Shown here: piece by piece, positions 12,320-24,639 of the stretch | Layout: each line of letters begins with the position of its first letter | How positions within the stretch are numbered: position 1 is the first letter of the stretch | Origin: Dasypus novemcinctus | Taxonomy: Eukaryota > Chordata > Mammalia > Cingulata > Dasypodidae | NCBI RefSeq assembly: GCF_030445035.2 | Contig: NC_080677.1 | Coordinates: 26,299,513-26,363,512 of the forward strand | DNA: 64,000 nt | Direction of reading: 5' to 3' | Notes under the pieces: generated by a model | Database searches by the model: none | What the model saw: only the letters and a program-made list of their open reading frames with translations | What the model was told of the DNA's origin: nothing | Made by a program: the position numbers and the translations under genes

Positions 12320-12620
12320 AAGGGCGACCACCTTCCCTCCCCGTCGGACAGCCTCAGGCCCAAGCTCTCCCAGTCCCGGGCGACCCCGAACGCCGCCCCA
12401 GCCCGCACCCCCAGCCCGCACCCGCTCAGCGACCCCCGCAAATGCCGATCCCGCGGCGCCTTAGCCCTGCCCCGGGCCTGCGCCAGGTGGGAGGCGCCCG
12501 CACGTGCGGCCCTTCGCCCCGGGGCCGCCGAGCAGCTCTCCCGGCAGGACCAGCCAGCGGCAGAGGAGCGGATTCCAAAATTGGGACATTCCCACCACTT
12601 CGCGACTCATAGAATGTCTA
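12320..12620 (-). promoter_or_regulatory. CpG island, probable promoter
   Basis: Dense CpG and GC-rich DNA in otherwise AT-rich surroundings, immediately upstream of the 157-bp minus-strand exon. The likely direction is minus, judged from the exon. Confidence 0.55.
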
Positions 12621-14158
12621 CTTTGAAGCGCTTCACTTACCGGAAAGGGATCGAAGTCAGAAAAAGGGAAAAAGCAAAGACAATTGGGGCGAGTCTGGCT
12701 GGGTCTCAGACGCAACCTTCACACTTCCCAGCGCAGTCCAAGCGCAGGACGCGTCCTACCAATCATGAAACAACACTGGAGTCCGAAGAATCCCGAGACG
12801 ATGTAGGGTTTCATCAGGTAGGCGGGATGGGTGGACTCCCTGCCCACCCAGTTTAACGCAGAACATTGGACTTACTAGTCCTCATTTACATGAAGGGGGA
12901 AGAAGCGGGGCAGCCTGGCATCGATAAAGCAGCACCCGTATCCCCAGGAGGCACAAGTCCTGCTTGTACCAGCACGTCCACACTCCCCTCTTGAGTGTGT
13001 ACTTTCACTTTTCATTAAATTCCCCTGCTACTATATGACTAGTCCGTGAATTCTTTCTCATGACTGTTGTCAAGAACCCTCCTACCCTAAGTTGAGGTCT
13101 TTCTCCAAGATCTCCCAGGGCCTCTCCGATGTCACTACCTGTCAGGTAAGAGACCCTGAAATATAAAATCTCCCTCCTAGCTCTCTGCTCCTTTGGAGTA
13201 CAGCTGGATGAGCACCCTCTCCAAATTCAAATTTTCATTATTGAATAAGCTTAGGTAATATAGACTCTAAACTCCCATCAAGATGACCATACCGTTAGAA
13301 AATATGGGAAGCCAAGAATGTTGCCTGCAGAATTTTCTCTTACAGAGCTAATATCTCTCTTGTTATATTTGGAAAGGGTATATAAGAATATAGCTTGCAG
13401 TAGCCTGAGGACAGTTCTTTTGTTTTGTATAAAGTGATATATTGGCTGGATGACCTAGACAACTTTCAGCCCTCAGAAATGGACAACTGATATTTGTGGG
13501 TTGAAAACCCACCATTCCGGGTGGAAACTAAAAATGAATGAATAAAAAAGATTTGATAACCAGAAGAAAAGATTGAAAAAATGAGTAAGAAAATATGAGA
13601 TTTAGAGCACTTTCTCCTTAACAGAAACCTCCCCCTTTCTCTGCAATCCCTACTCCCTTTGTTCCCCCTTCAGGCTCAACACTGATTCCTGAGAAGAAGG
13701 ACTGAGAAGACAGTGGTTCCTCTCACTGGTGGAGTTCCCTGTAAAGAATGCTGAGGGCACACCTTCTTTATCAGGTGAAGAATATTGCATACTGTGTTGG
13801 AAGACTGAGATTACAGTGCCTTGTGGCCTAGCCCTGATTTCGCTTCATGTCTCATCCCAGACTCCACTACCCGGAGTTTCTGTATCATCCACACACCACA
13901 TAGCTACAAGAGTAGAAATGATGAAAAAACATGATGAGGGAATAGTTGAGAAGTTGTATAAAAGTCTGTGTCCTTCTATGAAGGTCAAAGGATGGAGAGT
14001 AGATACCCTAGTCTTTTGGAAAAAGAAAAGCAAACAAAATGTTAAGTTGATTAGCAATGCAAAGAACACCATAGTACTAGGTAGTTCACATTGTTCATGT
14101 CTCAAGATGAGGAAAACTAGCTCTTCCTTATATGACAGCCATCAGAGGTGATGCCATG
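12621..14158. other. Intergenic DNA with one unexplained 140-codon frame
   Basis: A plus-strand frame at 13,729-14,151 (starts MEFPVKNAEG) has no recognised domain and no promoter or splice evidence; probably chance. The rest holds nothing I can support. Confidence 0.3.
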
Positions 14159-14173
14159 AAGAAGCTACTGATA

Positions 14174-14968
14174 GGGAACAGATGTGGCTCAAGCAGTTGA
14201 GTCACCCACATGGGAGATCCTGAGTTTGGTTCCCAGTACCTCTTTTTTCTTTTTAAGATTTATTTTTTATTTATTTCTCTCCCTTCCTCGCCCCCCCCCC
14301 CCCCCCCCACCAAGTTGTCTGCTCTCTGTGTCCATTTGCTGTGTGCTCTTCTGGGTCCACTTCTATTCTTGTCAGCGGGAACCTGTGTCTCTTTTTGTTG
14401 CATCATCTTGCTGCATCAGCTCTCTGTGTGTGCAGTGCCACTCCTGGCAGGCTGTACTTTTTTTGCACGGGGTGGTTCTTCTTACAGGGTACACTCCTTG
14501 TGCACAGGGTTCCCCTACATGGGGGACACCCCTGTATGGCACCGTACTCCTTGCACACATCAGCACTGCACATGGGCCAGCTCATCACACCGGTCAGGAG
14601 GTCCTGGGTTTGAACCTTGGACCTCCCATGTGGTAGGTGGACACCCTATCCATTGAGCCAAATCTGCTCCCCCACCCCCCAGTGCCTCTTAAAGAAGAGG
14701 AGCAGACAATGAGCTGATGCAATGAGCTGACACAATGAGGAGACAAAAAGAGCAGGGAGCAGATGTGGCTCAAGTAGTTGGTTGCACACCTCCCACACAG
14801 GAGGTCCCAGGTTTGGTTCCTGGTGCCTTTTAAAGAAGACAAACAGACACAGTGAGCAGACACAGAAAGTGGACAATGAATGCAAAGAGCAAGTGCAAAC
14901 AGAGCAGACAGACAAGGGAGCCATCTCAGGAGGAGGGGGAGGAAAAAAATAAATCTGAAAAAAAAAAA
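14174..14968 (+). mobile_element. Dimeric tRNA-head SINE (DAS-II type) with a nested SINE
   Basis: Two tandem heads ('gggaacagatgtggctcaag' at 14,174 and 'gggagcagatgtggctcaag' at about 14,756) share one poly-A tail and one duplication, gaagctactgata (14,161-14,173 and after 14,968). The left unit is split by an antisense DAS-III copy (14,245-14,680). Confidence 0.75.
14245..14680 (-). mobile_element. DAS-III-type SINE, nested
   Basis: Antisense full-length copy with a C18-like homopolymer near 14,289. Flanked by agtacctctt / agtgcctctt. Inserted inside the DAS-II-type SINE. Confidence 0.85.
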
Positions 14969-15128
14969 GAAGCTACTGATAAAGGATGGTGGTGACGGTA
15001 GCACAACGTTGTGGACATAATAACAATGAATTGTATATCTGAAAGTGGTTAAAATGGGAAATGTGTTCTACATGTATCAATTGAAAAAATAATATATATA
15101 TATATTTTTAAACTATCAAGGCTTCCAG
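14969..15128 (+). repeat. L1 3' end, sense
   Basis: ggatggtggtgacggtagcacaac ... gaaagtggttaaaatgg is typical L1 3' UTR text. It is the host of the SINE cluster at 14,174-14,968. Confidence 0.55.
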
Positions 15129-15129
15129 G

Positions 15130-15560
15130 TTAATGCTCATGCCTTTCTCGCCAGCTGATACTACTCATTGAAAAGGTTCTTTCCTTTGTACCCAGAAGTT
15201 TCCAAAAGTCTCTGCAGCTTGTTTTCAGTTTGCAGCCCCAAGCATGGGGTTGCAGACTGGCTACTGCAAGAAATTCTGCAACCAAAAGACATTGCTCATT
15301 TGATGAAGCAAGCAAGACACCTTAGCAAGGAGTATGGGTGGCCATCAGAAGCCAGCTATCTTCCATTCCCTCACCACCTAAACAATGGAAGAACTAAGGA
15401 CTCTAGAGACCCATCAGAGGGTTTGCTAGTGACTATACATGAAACCCTTTAGCTTAAGGGGAGCTGGGAGAAGTTGCAATGGTGTACCTAGAAGAAGGGT
15501 GAGTCCCCATTGATTTCCATCAGCAGTTTGTGGGTGCTTTCTCAAAGTTTACTGGCATGG
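15130..15560 (+). other. Unidentified 94-codon open frame and flanks
   Basis: The plus-strand frame at 15,168-15,452 (MKRFFPLYPEVSK...) looks protein-like in composition and does not overlap a repeat I recognise. No splice sites or start context single it out. Possibly a pseudogene fragment. Confidence 0.2.
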
Positions 15561-15599
15561 ATCCAAGGGCTGATCAAAATCACCCTCTAATTCTAACCA

Positions 15600-16758
15600 C
15601 CTTTGTGGTTACGAACTAGGCAACAGAGACAAAATGGACAAATTCCTAGAAACAAAAAAAAAACTACTCTCACCCTAGAAGAAATAGAAGACCTCAAAAC
15701 ACCACTCACAAATAAAGGATGAAAACAGTCATCAAAATCTCCCAACAATGAGAAGCCCTAGACCAGATGGCTTCACAGGTGAATTCTACCAGTCATTCGT
15801 GACAATCTGATACCAATCTTGATAAAGCACCTTAAAAAAAAAGTGAGCAGAAGGAATGCTAACAAAGTCATTCTATGAAGACAATATCACCCTAATACCA
15901 AAACCAGGAAAGATACTAGGAAGAAAGCAAATCACAGACCCATACCCATTTCTCTAATTAATACAGGTGCAGTGCTCAACAAAATACTTTCAAACTGAAT
16001 CCAAAAGTGCATTAAAATAATTATACACAATGATCAATATGGTTTTATCCAGGTATGGCAGGGTGATTCAACAGAAGAATATCAGTGAGTGTAATAAAGC
16101 ACATTAATAAGAAGGAGAATCAAATAATCCTCTCGATTAAAACAGGAAATGTATTTGACAAAATATAGCATCATTTGATTTTTTAAAAATCCAAAAGATA
16201 GGAATATAAGGATACTTTCTCAACATGTTAAAATGCATATATGAAAAACCCACATAGATAGAAAAAAAAGAAAAATCCACAGCTAGCATTGTACTCAATG
16301 GTGAAAGATTTAAAGCTTTCCTGCTGAGATGGGGAACAAGACAAGGATGTACTCGTCACCACTGTTATTCAATATTGTGCTAGAGGTTCTAGCTAGAGCA
16401 ATTAGGCAAGACAGAGTAATGAAAGTCACCCAACAGGAAAGGAAGAAGTAAAGCTGTCACTATTCACTCATGATATGATCCTATATCTAGAAAATAAAAA
16501 AATTTTAAAAAAACACACAATAAAGCTACTAGAACTAATAGATGAGCTCTGCAAAGTGGCAGATACTAGATTAATCCACAAAAATCAGTAATGTTTCTAT
16601 ACACAACTGAAGAGCAATCCGAGGTGGAAGTCAGGAAAAAAAAAGACCACTCATAATGGCAACTAAGAGAATCAAATTATTTAGGAATAAACTTAACAAA
16701 GGACATAAAGGACATGTATTCAGAAAACTACGAAACATTGCTAAAGGAAATGAAAGAA
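15600..16758 (+). repeat. L1 ORF2 fragment, sense (reverse transcriptase)
   Basis: Plus-strand text matches L1 ORF2 reverse transcriptase (for example the cagatggcttcacaggtgaattctacca segment near 15,765 and the decayed FADD-equivalent 'ttcactcatgatatg' near 16,464). Frameshifts and stops throughout. Confidence 0.7.
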
Positions 16759-17062
16759 GGGAAGCGAATGTGGCTCAAGTGATAAGGCCTCCACCGACCA
16801 TATGGGAGGACCCAGATTGGATCTCTGGGGCCTCCTGGTGAAAAAGAAGAAAGATAATGCCTGCACAGAGAGCCAAGTGCCTAAGAGGGTGCCCACGTGG
16901 CAAGCCGAGTACCCACATGGTGAGCCGAGTGTCCACACAAGTGCCCACGTGGTGAGCCAAGTGCCTGCGTGTTGAGCCAAGTGCCCATGTGCATGCTGCG
17001 AGGTGAGCCAGTGCCCGCACATGTGAGTCCCACAGCAAGAGGATGACTGCAACAAAAGAGAG
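16759..17062 (+). mobile_element. Variant SINE with an internal minisatellite
   Basis: tRNA-like head (gaatgtggctcaagtgataag ... ggatctctggggcctcctgg), then about 8 imperfect units of roughly 20 bp built on 'gtgcccacgtggtgagccaa' (about 16,870-17,015). Left and right flanks gaaatgaaagaa / gagatgaaggga could be a diverged TSD. The 3' end is approximate. Confidence 0.6.
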
Positions 17063-17099
17063 ATGAAGGGAAGGGTCAAGGTGAAGCATGTTGAACATG

Positions 17100-18957
17100 T
17101 TGAACATTTTTTCGTGTATGTTTTGTGTGTTTTTTTGCCATTTGCATTTCTTCTTTGGACAAACATCTATTCAATTCTTTTGCCCATATTTTACTCAGGT
17201 CATTTGTCTTTTTGTTGTTGAGTTACAGCATCTCTTCATATGTCATGGATTTTAAACCTTTATCAGATACGTGATTTCCAAATACTTTCTCCAACTAAGC
17301 TGACTGCCTTTTCACCCTTTATTCAAAGTCCTTTGAGGTGAAAATGTGTTTAATTTTGAAGAAGTCACATTTATTTGTTTTTACATTTGTTGCTCATGGT
17401 TTGGGTGTAAAATCCAAAAAACCATCACCTACAACAAGATCTTGAAGATACTTGCCTCCATTTTCTTCTTGTAGTTTTATGGTCCTTGCTTTTATATTTA
17501 GGTCTTTGATCCATTTTGAATTGATTCTTGTACAAGGAGTGAAATAGGGGCCTGCGTTCATTCTTTTGGTCATGAATATCCAGTTCTCCCGGCATTATTT
17601 GTTGAAGATTCTATTTTGAACTGAACTTAGAATGTTTGTCAAAAACCAGTTGACCGTAGAGGTGAGGGTTTATTTCTGGACTCTCAGTTCTATTCACTGG
17701 TCAACCAAGGTCAATACCATGCTGTTTTGTCCACTGTAGCTCTGTAATACGTTTCAAGGTCAGGTGGTGAAAGTCCTCCCACATTGCTCTTCTGGCTATT
17801 CAGGTGCTCTTTCCCTTCCAATAAATTTGGTAATTGCCTTCTCTATTTCTATAAAGTAGGCTGTTGGAATTTTGGTTGGTATTGCATTGAATCTATGAAT
17901 TAGTTTGGGTAGGATTGACATATTCATGATATTTTCTTCCAACCTGTATTAGCCAAAGGGGTGCTGATGCAAAATACCAGAAATTGGTTGGCTTTTATAA
18001 AGGGTATTTATTTGGGGTAGGAGCTTACAGATACCAGGCCATAAAGCATAAGTTACTTCCCTCACCAAAGTCTGTTTTCATGTGTTGGAGCTAGATGGCT
18101 GCCAATGGCTGCGAGGGCTCAGGCTTCCTGGGTTCCTCCCCTCCAGGGACTTGCTTCTCTCTGGGTTCAAAGTTCCTTTCTTCCCAGGGCTTGCTTCTTC
18201 CTGGACTCCAGCTTAAGGCTTCAGCAAACTCCAACATCAAAACTCCAACATCAAAAACTCTCAACTCTGTCCTTTGCCATGCCTTTTATCTAATGACGTG
18301 GCCCAATCAAAGCCCTAATCATAATTTGCTTATGCCCAGGTACAGACTAGATTACAAACATAATCCAATATCTATTTTTAGAATTCACGAACCATATCAA
18401 ACTGCTATACAACCCTGAACACAGAATGTCTTTCCATTTGTTTATGTTTTCTTTGATTTCTTTTATTATTGTCTTGTAATTTTATGAATATTGGTCCTGT
18501 AAATCTTTGTCTAAATTGATTCCTAGGTATCTGAGTTTTTTTTGTTGCTTTCGTAAATGGAATTTTTCCCCTTATTTATGCTTTGGATTGTTCAATGCTA
18601 GTATACAGAAACATAACTGGTTTTTGCATGTGATCTTGAATCCTGTCATTTTGCTGAACTCATTTATTAGCTCATGTAGCTTTGTTGTAAACATTTCATA
18701 GTTTTCTAAATATAGCATCATGTCATCTATGAATAGGGATAGTTTTACTTCCTCTTTATCTATTTGGATGCTTTTCAATTTTTAATCTTGTCTGATTGCT
18801 CTAGGTAGAACTTCTAGCACAATATTGAATAACAGTGATGACAGTGGACATCCTTGTCTTGCTCCCGATCTTAGAAGGAAATCTTTCAACATTTCCCCAT
18901 TGAGTACGATGTTGGCTGTGGGTTTTTCATATATGTCCTTTACCATATTGAGAAGGT
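17100..18957 (-). repeat. L1 3' half, antisense, interrupted by an LTR
   Basis: Antisense L1 3' UTR and ORF2. The minus-strand frame at 18,572-18,778 contains the RT catalytic box as FIDDMMLYLEN. Interrupted at 17,945-18,409 by a MaLR-like LTR. Confidence 0.75.
17945..18409 (-). mobile_element. MaLR-like solo LTR, antisense
   Basis: Begins tgtattagccaaaggggtgctgatg (reverse of the common gcatcagcacccctttggctgactaataca end) and ends near caaactgctata. Perfect 5-bp duplication CAACC at 17,940-17,944 and 18,410-18,414. Inserted in an antisense L1. Confidence 0.75.
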
Positions 18958-20705
18958 CAATAAAACTGACAAGCCCTTAGCTAGACTAACAAATAACAAA
19001 AGAGAGATGATGCAAACAAATAAAATCAGAGATGAAAAGGATGAAGTTACAACTAACCCCACAGAAATAAAAAGAATCGTAAGAGGATATTATGATAAAC
19101 TGTCTGCCAACAAACTAGACAACCTAGATGAAATGAATAAATTCCTAGAAATACTCAAATACCTACATTGACTCTATAAGAAAAACAAGAACTCAACAAA
19201 CCAATCACATTTAAAGAGATTGAAACAGTCATCAAAGAAAAGTCCAGGACCAGGTAGCTTCCAGTAATTTTTGACGAGGCAGTCAATCCCACCCAGCTGA
19301 CCAGAACAGTCTATTCAACAAATGGTACTGAGAGAACTGGATATCCATATCCAAAAGAAAGAAAGAGGACCCCTATCTTATAGAACAATTAACTCAAAAT
19401 AAACCAAGGATCTAAATATAAAAACCACAACCCTAAACTTTTAGAAGAAAATGTAGGGAAACATCTTCAAGATCTAGTGCAGGTGTTCTTCACAAGGGGT
19501 CCATGAGTTTGCTTTGAAATTAAAAAAAAAAACAAAACCATTCTTGTGGGGACGTGTTGGTATGGGTGTGATATATGTATTAAATAATATACAGTATAGT
19601 GTGGACTTAGGAAGGGGTCCATGGTTTTCACCTGACTGGCAAAGGGGTCCATGGAACAAAACAGGTTAAGAATCCCTGATCTAGTGGTAGGCAGTAGTTT
19701 CTTAAACCTTACTTACATCCAAAGCACAAGCAACAAAAGAAAAAAATAGACAATTGGGGCTTCCTCAATATGAAACATTTTTGCCCTTCAAAAGACTTTG
19801 TCAAGAAAATAAAAAGCCTCCTCCATGGGAGAAGATATTTGGAAATCTGATAACTTAAAAGGGCTTGATATCCATGTGATATAAAGAGATGATACAACAA
19901 GGAGGCTTTCAAGAGGTAACTCTTAGGCAATATATATTGCTATGTGACATTTATATAACCTAAAACTTCTTTAAATAAAAAGGAAGAAATTTTTTTTAAA
20001 AAAGAGAGATCATACAACTTAACAGTAACAGGAAAAGTAAACCAATTTAAAAATGGGCGAAAACTTGAATAGAAATTTCTCCTAAGAGGAAATACAAATA
20101 GCCAAAGGCACATGAAAAAATGTTCAATATCACTAGCTTTTATTCCCAGCAATGTCAAAGAAGATATTATATCAATTCTAAGAGACAACTCTAAGAGGGT
20201 ATAATAGGATATGGGATTTTTCCTTGTGGCATAATGAAAAGGCTCTAACAATGACTGAGGTGATGAGAGCACAATTTTGTGATGAAAATGAGAGCCACCG
20301 AGTATACACTTTGAATGGATTGTGCGAAGTATGCGACTGTATACCTCAGGGAATCCAGTGGTGGAAGATGTACGGTGGTTAATAGGGCAAATATGAGAAC
20401 ATTGTCTCACGAACTATAACAAATGTATAATACTAATAAAGGGTGTTAATAATCAGGTGGGTGGGAGAAAATACACCAAATGTAAGATACAGGCTATAGT
20501 TAGTAGTAATATTTTGACAATGCTCTTTCCATAATTTTTAACAAATGTTTTGCAACAGTGAAAGGTCTTGGTGAGGGGGTGATGTATGGGAGCCCCTAGG
20601 CACGTTTTTGTGGTTTTTTTGGTAAGGTCACAATTTTAATATACCCTTACTATTTATGTATGTTCATGTTTGAATAATATACTTCAATAAAATTTTATTT
20701 TAAAA
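18958..20705 (+). repeat. L1 ORF2 and 3' end, sense, internally deleted
   Basis: Sense L1 text (aagcccttagctagactaac...) leading to the 3' UTR with a poly-A-like end near 20,700. Contains the hAT-type element at 19,480-19,678. Confidence 0.65.
19480..19678. mobile_element. Small non-autonomous hAT-type transposon
   Basis: 199 bp with terminal inverted repeats CAGGTGTTCTT... / ...AAGAATCCCTG and a perfect 8-bp duplication ATCTAGTG (19,472-19,479 and 19,679-19,686), the TSD length of hAT elements. Homologous to 47,588-47,750. No coding capacity. Confidence 0.75.
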
Positions 20706-21340
20706 ACAGATACCCTGGTCCTGCTCCCACAGTGAATGCAGCCTGGTCCTCAGCGGCCCATGGAGGAGACATCTCAGGCCATGTCCATGGAATGCCCTGC
20801 AACACATACAATAGAAAAGATACACCCTGATTAAGTTGGCTGCCAATTAGGAAAATTTAATCAAGGACTGATGACACTATCAAGTGCATAAAACAAGAGT
20901 CCTCCAAGTAAACGGTCCATTTTTTGAGTTAGAAAGAAGTTCTGAGCACAGCAATGTGGTGAAAGCTTCGTCAATCAGTCTTTGTTTCCTTGCATTTTTG
21001 GTGTGTTTGGGTTGTGGAGTTAGTGAAAAGATATAGTTATAGACTTCACCCAGGAAGAGTGGGTCCTGCTGGACATTGATCTGATGCTAAAGAATATCAG
21101 TAATCCTGTCTCAGTGGGACATATACAGTCACAGTTGGAGCAAGGAGAGGAACTATGGAGAGAAGGAAATGGATTTTTCCAAAATCAGAATTTAGATGGG
21201 CAAAGCAGTCTTAAAAAAACAAAAGAAATGTTATCTATGCAATATATCTATAGAAAAGACACTTCTATCATCATGTCATTGCTATGACCTTATACTTATA
21301 TAATGGAACTAACATTGGAGAGAAATCATAAGAATGCCAT
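20706..21340 (+). pseudogene. KRAB domain remnant of a zinc-finger gene
   Basis: At 21,046 onward the plus strand reads a KRAB A-box-like DFTQEEWVLLD, then a shortened 'LMLKNISN.VSVGH' segment and a B-box-like SQLEQGEELWRE; the frame stays open to 21,287. In the family KRAB recruits TRIM28 to repress chromatin. Here the A-box has an internal deletion, so a functional domain is unlikely. The zinc-finger part continues after the LTR at 22,255. Confidence 0.65.
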
Positions 21341-21341
21341 C

Positions 21342-22254
21342 TGTAGCAGTTTGATATGGTTATGAATTCCAAAAATAGGTACTAGATTATGTTTATAATC
21401 TGATCTGTACCTGGACATGATTGAGTTATGATTAGGACATTGGTGGGTGTTGACTCACAGATAAAAGGCATGGCAAAGAATAGAGTGGAGGGAAACGGAC
21501 TTGGCCCAGTGATTAGGGAGTCCGTCTACCACATGGGAGGTCTGCGGTTCAAACCCCGGGCCTCCTTGACCCGTGTGGAGCTGGCCCATGCGCAGTGCTG
21601 ATGCGTGCAAGGAGTGCCCTGCCACGCAGGGGTGTCCCCCGTGTAGGGGAGCCCCACGTGCGAGGAGTGCACCCCGTAAGGAGAGCCACCCAGCGCGAAA
21701 GAAAGTGCAGCCTGCCCAGGAATGGCACCGGCCACACTTCCTGTGCCGCTGATGACAACAGAAGCGGACAAAAGAAACAAGACGCAGCAAATAGACACAG
21801 AGAACAGACAACCCGGGGAAGGGGGGAATTAAATAAATAAATAAATCTTTAAAAAAAAAAAAAAAAAGAACAGAGTGAAGGGTTCTTAATGTTGGAGTTT
21901 TGATGTTGGAGTTTGATGCCTAAGTGTTAAGCAGGAGCCCTGGTGAAAGAGAAAGAGCCATTTGCCTGGTAGTCTACAAATGACCTTGTGGAGAGAGGCA
22001 AAGCCTAGAGAGCCTCATAGTCTACAGCTGTCCTTGTGGAGAAAGAGCTGAGCCCAGAGGAACCCAGGAAGCCTGAACCCTCACAGACATCGGCAGCCAT
22101 CTTGCTCCAATAGGTGGAAATAGACTTTGGTGAGGGAAGTAACTTATGCTTTTATTCCTGGTATCTGTAAGCTACTACCCCAAATAAATGCCCTTTATAA
22201 AAACCAACCATTTTCTGGTATGTTGCATCAACACCCATTTGGCTGACTAATACA
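21342..22254 (+). mobile_element. MaLR-like solo LTR carrying a SINE
   Basis: TGTAGCAGTTTGATATGG ... GGCTGACTAATACA, flanked by ccatc / ccacc (one mismatch). Splits the KRAB zinc-finger pseudogene. It carries a DAS-III SINE at 21,490-21,867. Confidence 0.7.
21490..21867 (+). mobile_element. DAS-III-type SINE inside the LTR
   Basis: Full-length copy. Duplication agaatagagtggag / agaacagagtgaag. Confidence 0.85.
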
Positions 22255-23040
22255 CCACCTATGTGAGAAAACCTTTACTCGATGTTCTGTCCTGAGACAA
22301 CATGAGAAAACTCATACTGGACAGAAAATATAAGAATATCATTTATGTGGGGAAACCTTCATTTATTTTTGTAAATTTAGAAAACATGAGTGAACTCAAA
22401 CTAGAGTGAAACCCTTTGTATGCCATATATGTGAAAGGCATCAATGTTCTGATCTTAGATTACATGAGAGAACTCATACTCTAAAATTTTTTAATATGGA
22501 AGAGATTTCAGCCCTTGAATTAATCTTTAAATATGCTAGAGAATTCACACACTGGTGAAACACTGTATTCAATCAATCTGGTAGAGCCTTTAACCATCAT
22601 GACCAATATATCATATTTTTAAATAAAAACCAACAAATTTCTGGTATCATTTTAAGCCAATTCATATTGGAAAGAATGAATATAAATGTCACCTTTGTAA
22701 CAAAGCCTTTATTAGATGGTCTGATGATATACAACATGAAAGAACTCATAATATAAATGTAATGAAAGTGGAAGAGATTTCCCTTACCATTCCAACTAAT
22801 ACACAAGTCTTTACCAGAGGATGAAGCCCCTTAAGGGCATGCCAGATAATCAATGTTGGAGATGTCATTCATGAAAAATCACACACAAAAAATCATTTAT
22901 TCATACAGAAATACTTTGGCAAGTGAGAATCCACAGTGTATAAAACTTCTCAGTGTCATAAATGAAAGCTTGTCTCCAATGATCACTCATTCCTTAGCAT
23001 TAATATTTTTATGCTGAGAAAACAAGAATCTTAAATCAAT
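22255..23040 (+). pseudogene. C2H2 zinc-finger array remnant
   Basis: Continues the KRAB remnant. Degenerate zinc-finger units can be read on the plus strand: HEKTHTGQK linker-like text near 22,300, then CGETF, ICERHQ and LHERTHT fragments, with several stops and missing cysteines. No open array survives. The KRAB plus C2H2 order identifies the family; the individual gene cannot be named. Confidence 0.65.
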
Positions 23041-23043
23041 TTA

Positions 23044-23463
23044 GGGGAAGCGGACTTGGCCCAGTGGTTAGGGCATCCATCTACCACATGGGATGTCTGC
23101 GGTTCAAACCCCTGGCCTCCTTGACCCGGGAGCTGGCCCATGCGTAGCACTGATGTGTGCAAGGAGTGCCGTGCCATGCAGGGGTGTCCCCGCGTAGGGG
23201 AGCCCCATGCGCAAGGAGTGCGCCCCGTAAGGAGAGCTGCCCGGCGCGAAAGAAAGTTCAGCCTGCCCAGGAATGGCACTGCACACATGGAGAGCTGACA
23301 CAACAAGATGACACAACAAAAAGAAACACAGATTCCCATGCCGCTGACAACAACAGATGTGGACAAAGAAGAAGATGCAGCAAATAGACACACAGAACAG
23401 ACAACTGGGGCAGGAGGGGGGAAGGGGAGAGAAATAAATAAAATAAATAAATCTTTAAAAAAA
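23044..23463 (+). mobile_element. DAS-III-type SINE
   Basis: Full-length copy with duplication aatcaatttagg / aatccaatttagg. Confidence 0.88.
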
Positions 23464-24112
23464 TCCAATTTAGGCAAATCTCCAGCTGGATTTCCCATCA
23501 GAAAATTCAGAGTGGAAAATAAAATACTGTCTATGACTCTAGCGTACAATTCAACAGATAGTAAAGAATTTTTACTGATATTTTTGAACTAATGCAGAAT
23601 TCTGAAAAAATGTAAAATTGTGAATGACATGGGTAAGCTGAATGATGAATTTTCTAAGAAGTCATATGACATGACATTGATGCAATAGTTTACTAGCATA
23701 TGAGTAAGCAAACATGATTTCTGAAACTCTAACACATTGGCCACATTCTTAACTATTATCTTAGTATTATAATATATATGTTCATAGCAAGGATGAAAAC
23801 CAACATAGATAAATATGCTTTAGAAATAGAGTCTTATGGACCATAAATATTCATCTTTTAAAATACCATTTACTATTGCCATCAAAATTACAAAGGAATT
23901 AAAAACAAAACCATTTAAGTAAAAGAAAATGTGTGTCATGAAAAAAATGTATATTAGTAAAGGGAAAGGACACTATATTAATCAATGATTATCTGCTTCC
24001 CACTATGTAAGACCTTCCTATGTAATGAGGTACTCAAATGACAACCAATCATAACCTCCCATTTTTAAAATCTCCTAATTGCCTTTATAAGCTGCCATAA
24101 CCCACTCACATT
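23464..24112. other. Intergenic DNA
   Basis: AT-rich, no gene or well-defined repeat seen. Confidence 0.35.
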
Positions 24113-24546
24113 TTCTTTTTTTTTAAGATTTACTTTTTATTTATTTCTCACCCTTTCCCCTCCCACCTCCCCCTCCCCCAGTTGTCAGCTCTCTGTGTCC
24201 ATTTGCTGTTTGTTCTTCCGTGTCCGCTTGTGTCAGCGGCACCCGGAGTCTCTGTCTCTTTTTGCTGTATCATCTTGCTGCATCAGCTCTCCGTGTGTGC
24301 GGCACCTCTCCTGGGCCTGGACAGGGTGCACCTTTTTCATGCTGGGCGGCTCTCCTTACAGGGCGCACTCCTTGTGCGTGGGGCTCCCCTATGCGGGGGA
24401 CAACCCTGCATGGCAGGGCACTCCTTGCGTGCATCAGCAGTGCGCATGGGCCAGCTCCACACGGGTCAAGGAGGCCTGGGGTTTGAACCGCCAACCTCCC
24501 GTGTGGTAGGCGGATCCCCTATCCGTTGGGCCAAATCCGCTTCCCC
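24113..24546 (-). mobile_element. DAS-III-type SINE, antisense
   Basis: Antisense full-length copy, from poly-T near 24,115 to the head ending ccgcttcccc. Confidence 0.88.
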
Positions 24547-24639
24547 ACTTACTCTCACAAGACTCTCACTTGGATTTTCCTAGTTGGAGATCTCCCTACT
24601 TGAGCAGTTTCTCTTTCAATAAAACTGCAGTTTATGATT

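Noticed and set aside
12162-12464. 100-codon plus-strand open frame
   Set aside because: Antisense to the better-supported 157-bp exon and continues into GC-rich island sequence.
16860-17020. CRISPR-like array
   Set aside because: The repeats are contiguous imperfect minisatellite units inside a SINE in mammalian DNA, without distinct spacers.
17100-20705. Single L1 with 5' inversion (twin priming)
   Set aside because: The antisense and sense parts both contain the same 3' region of L1, so they are two insertions, not one inverted copy.
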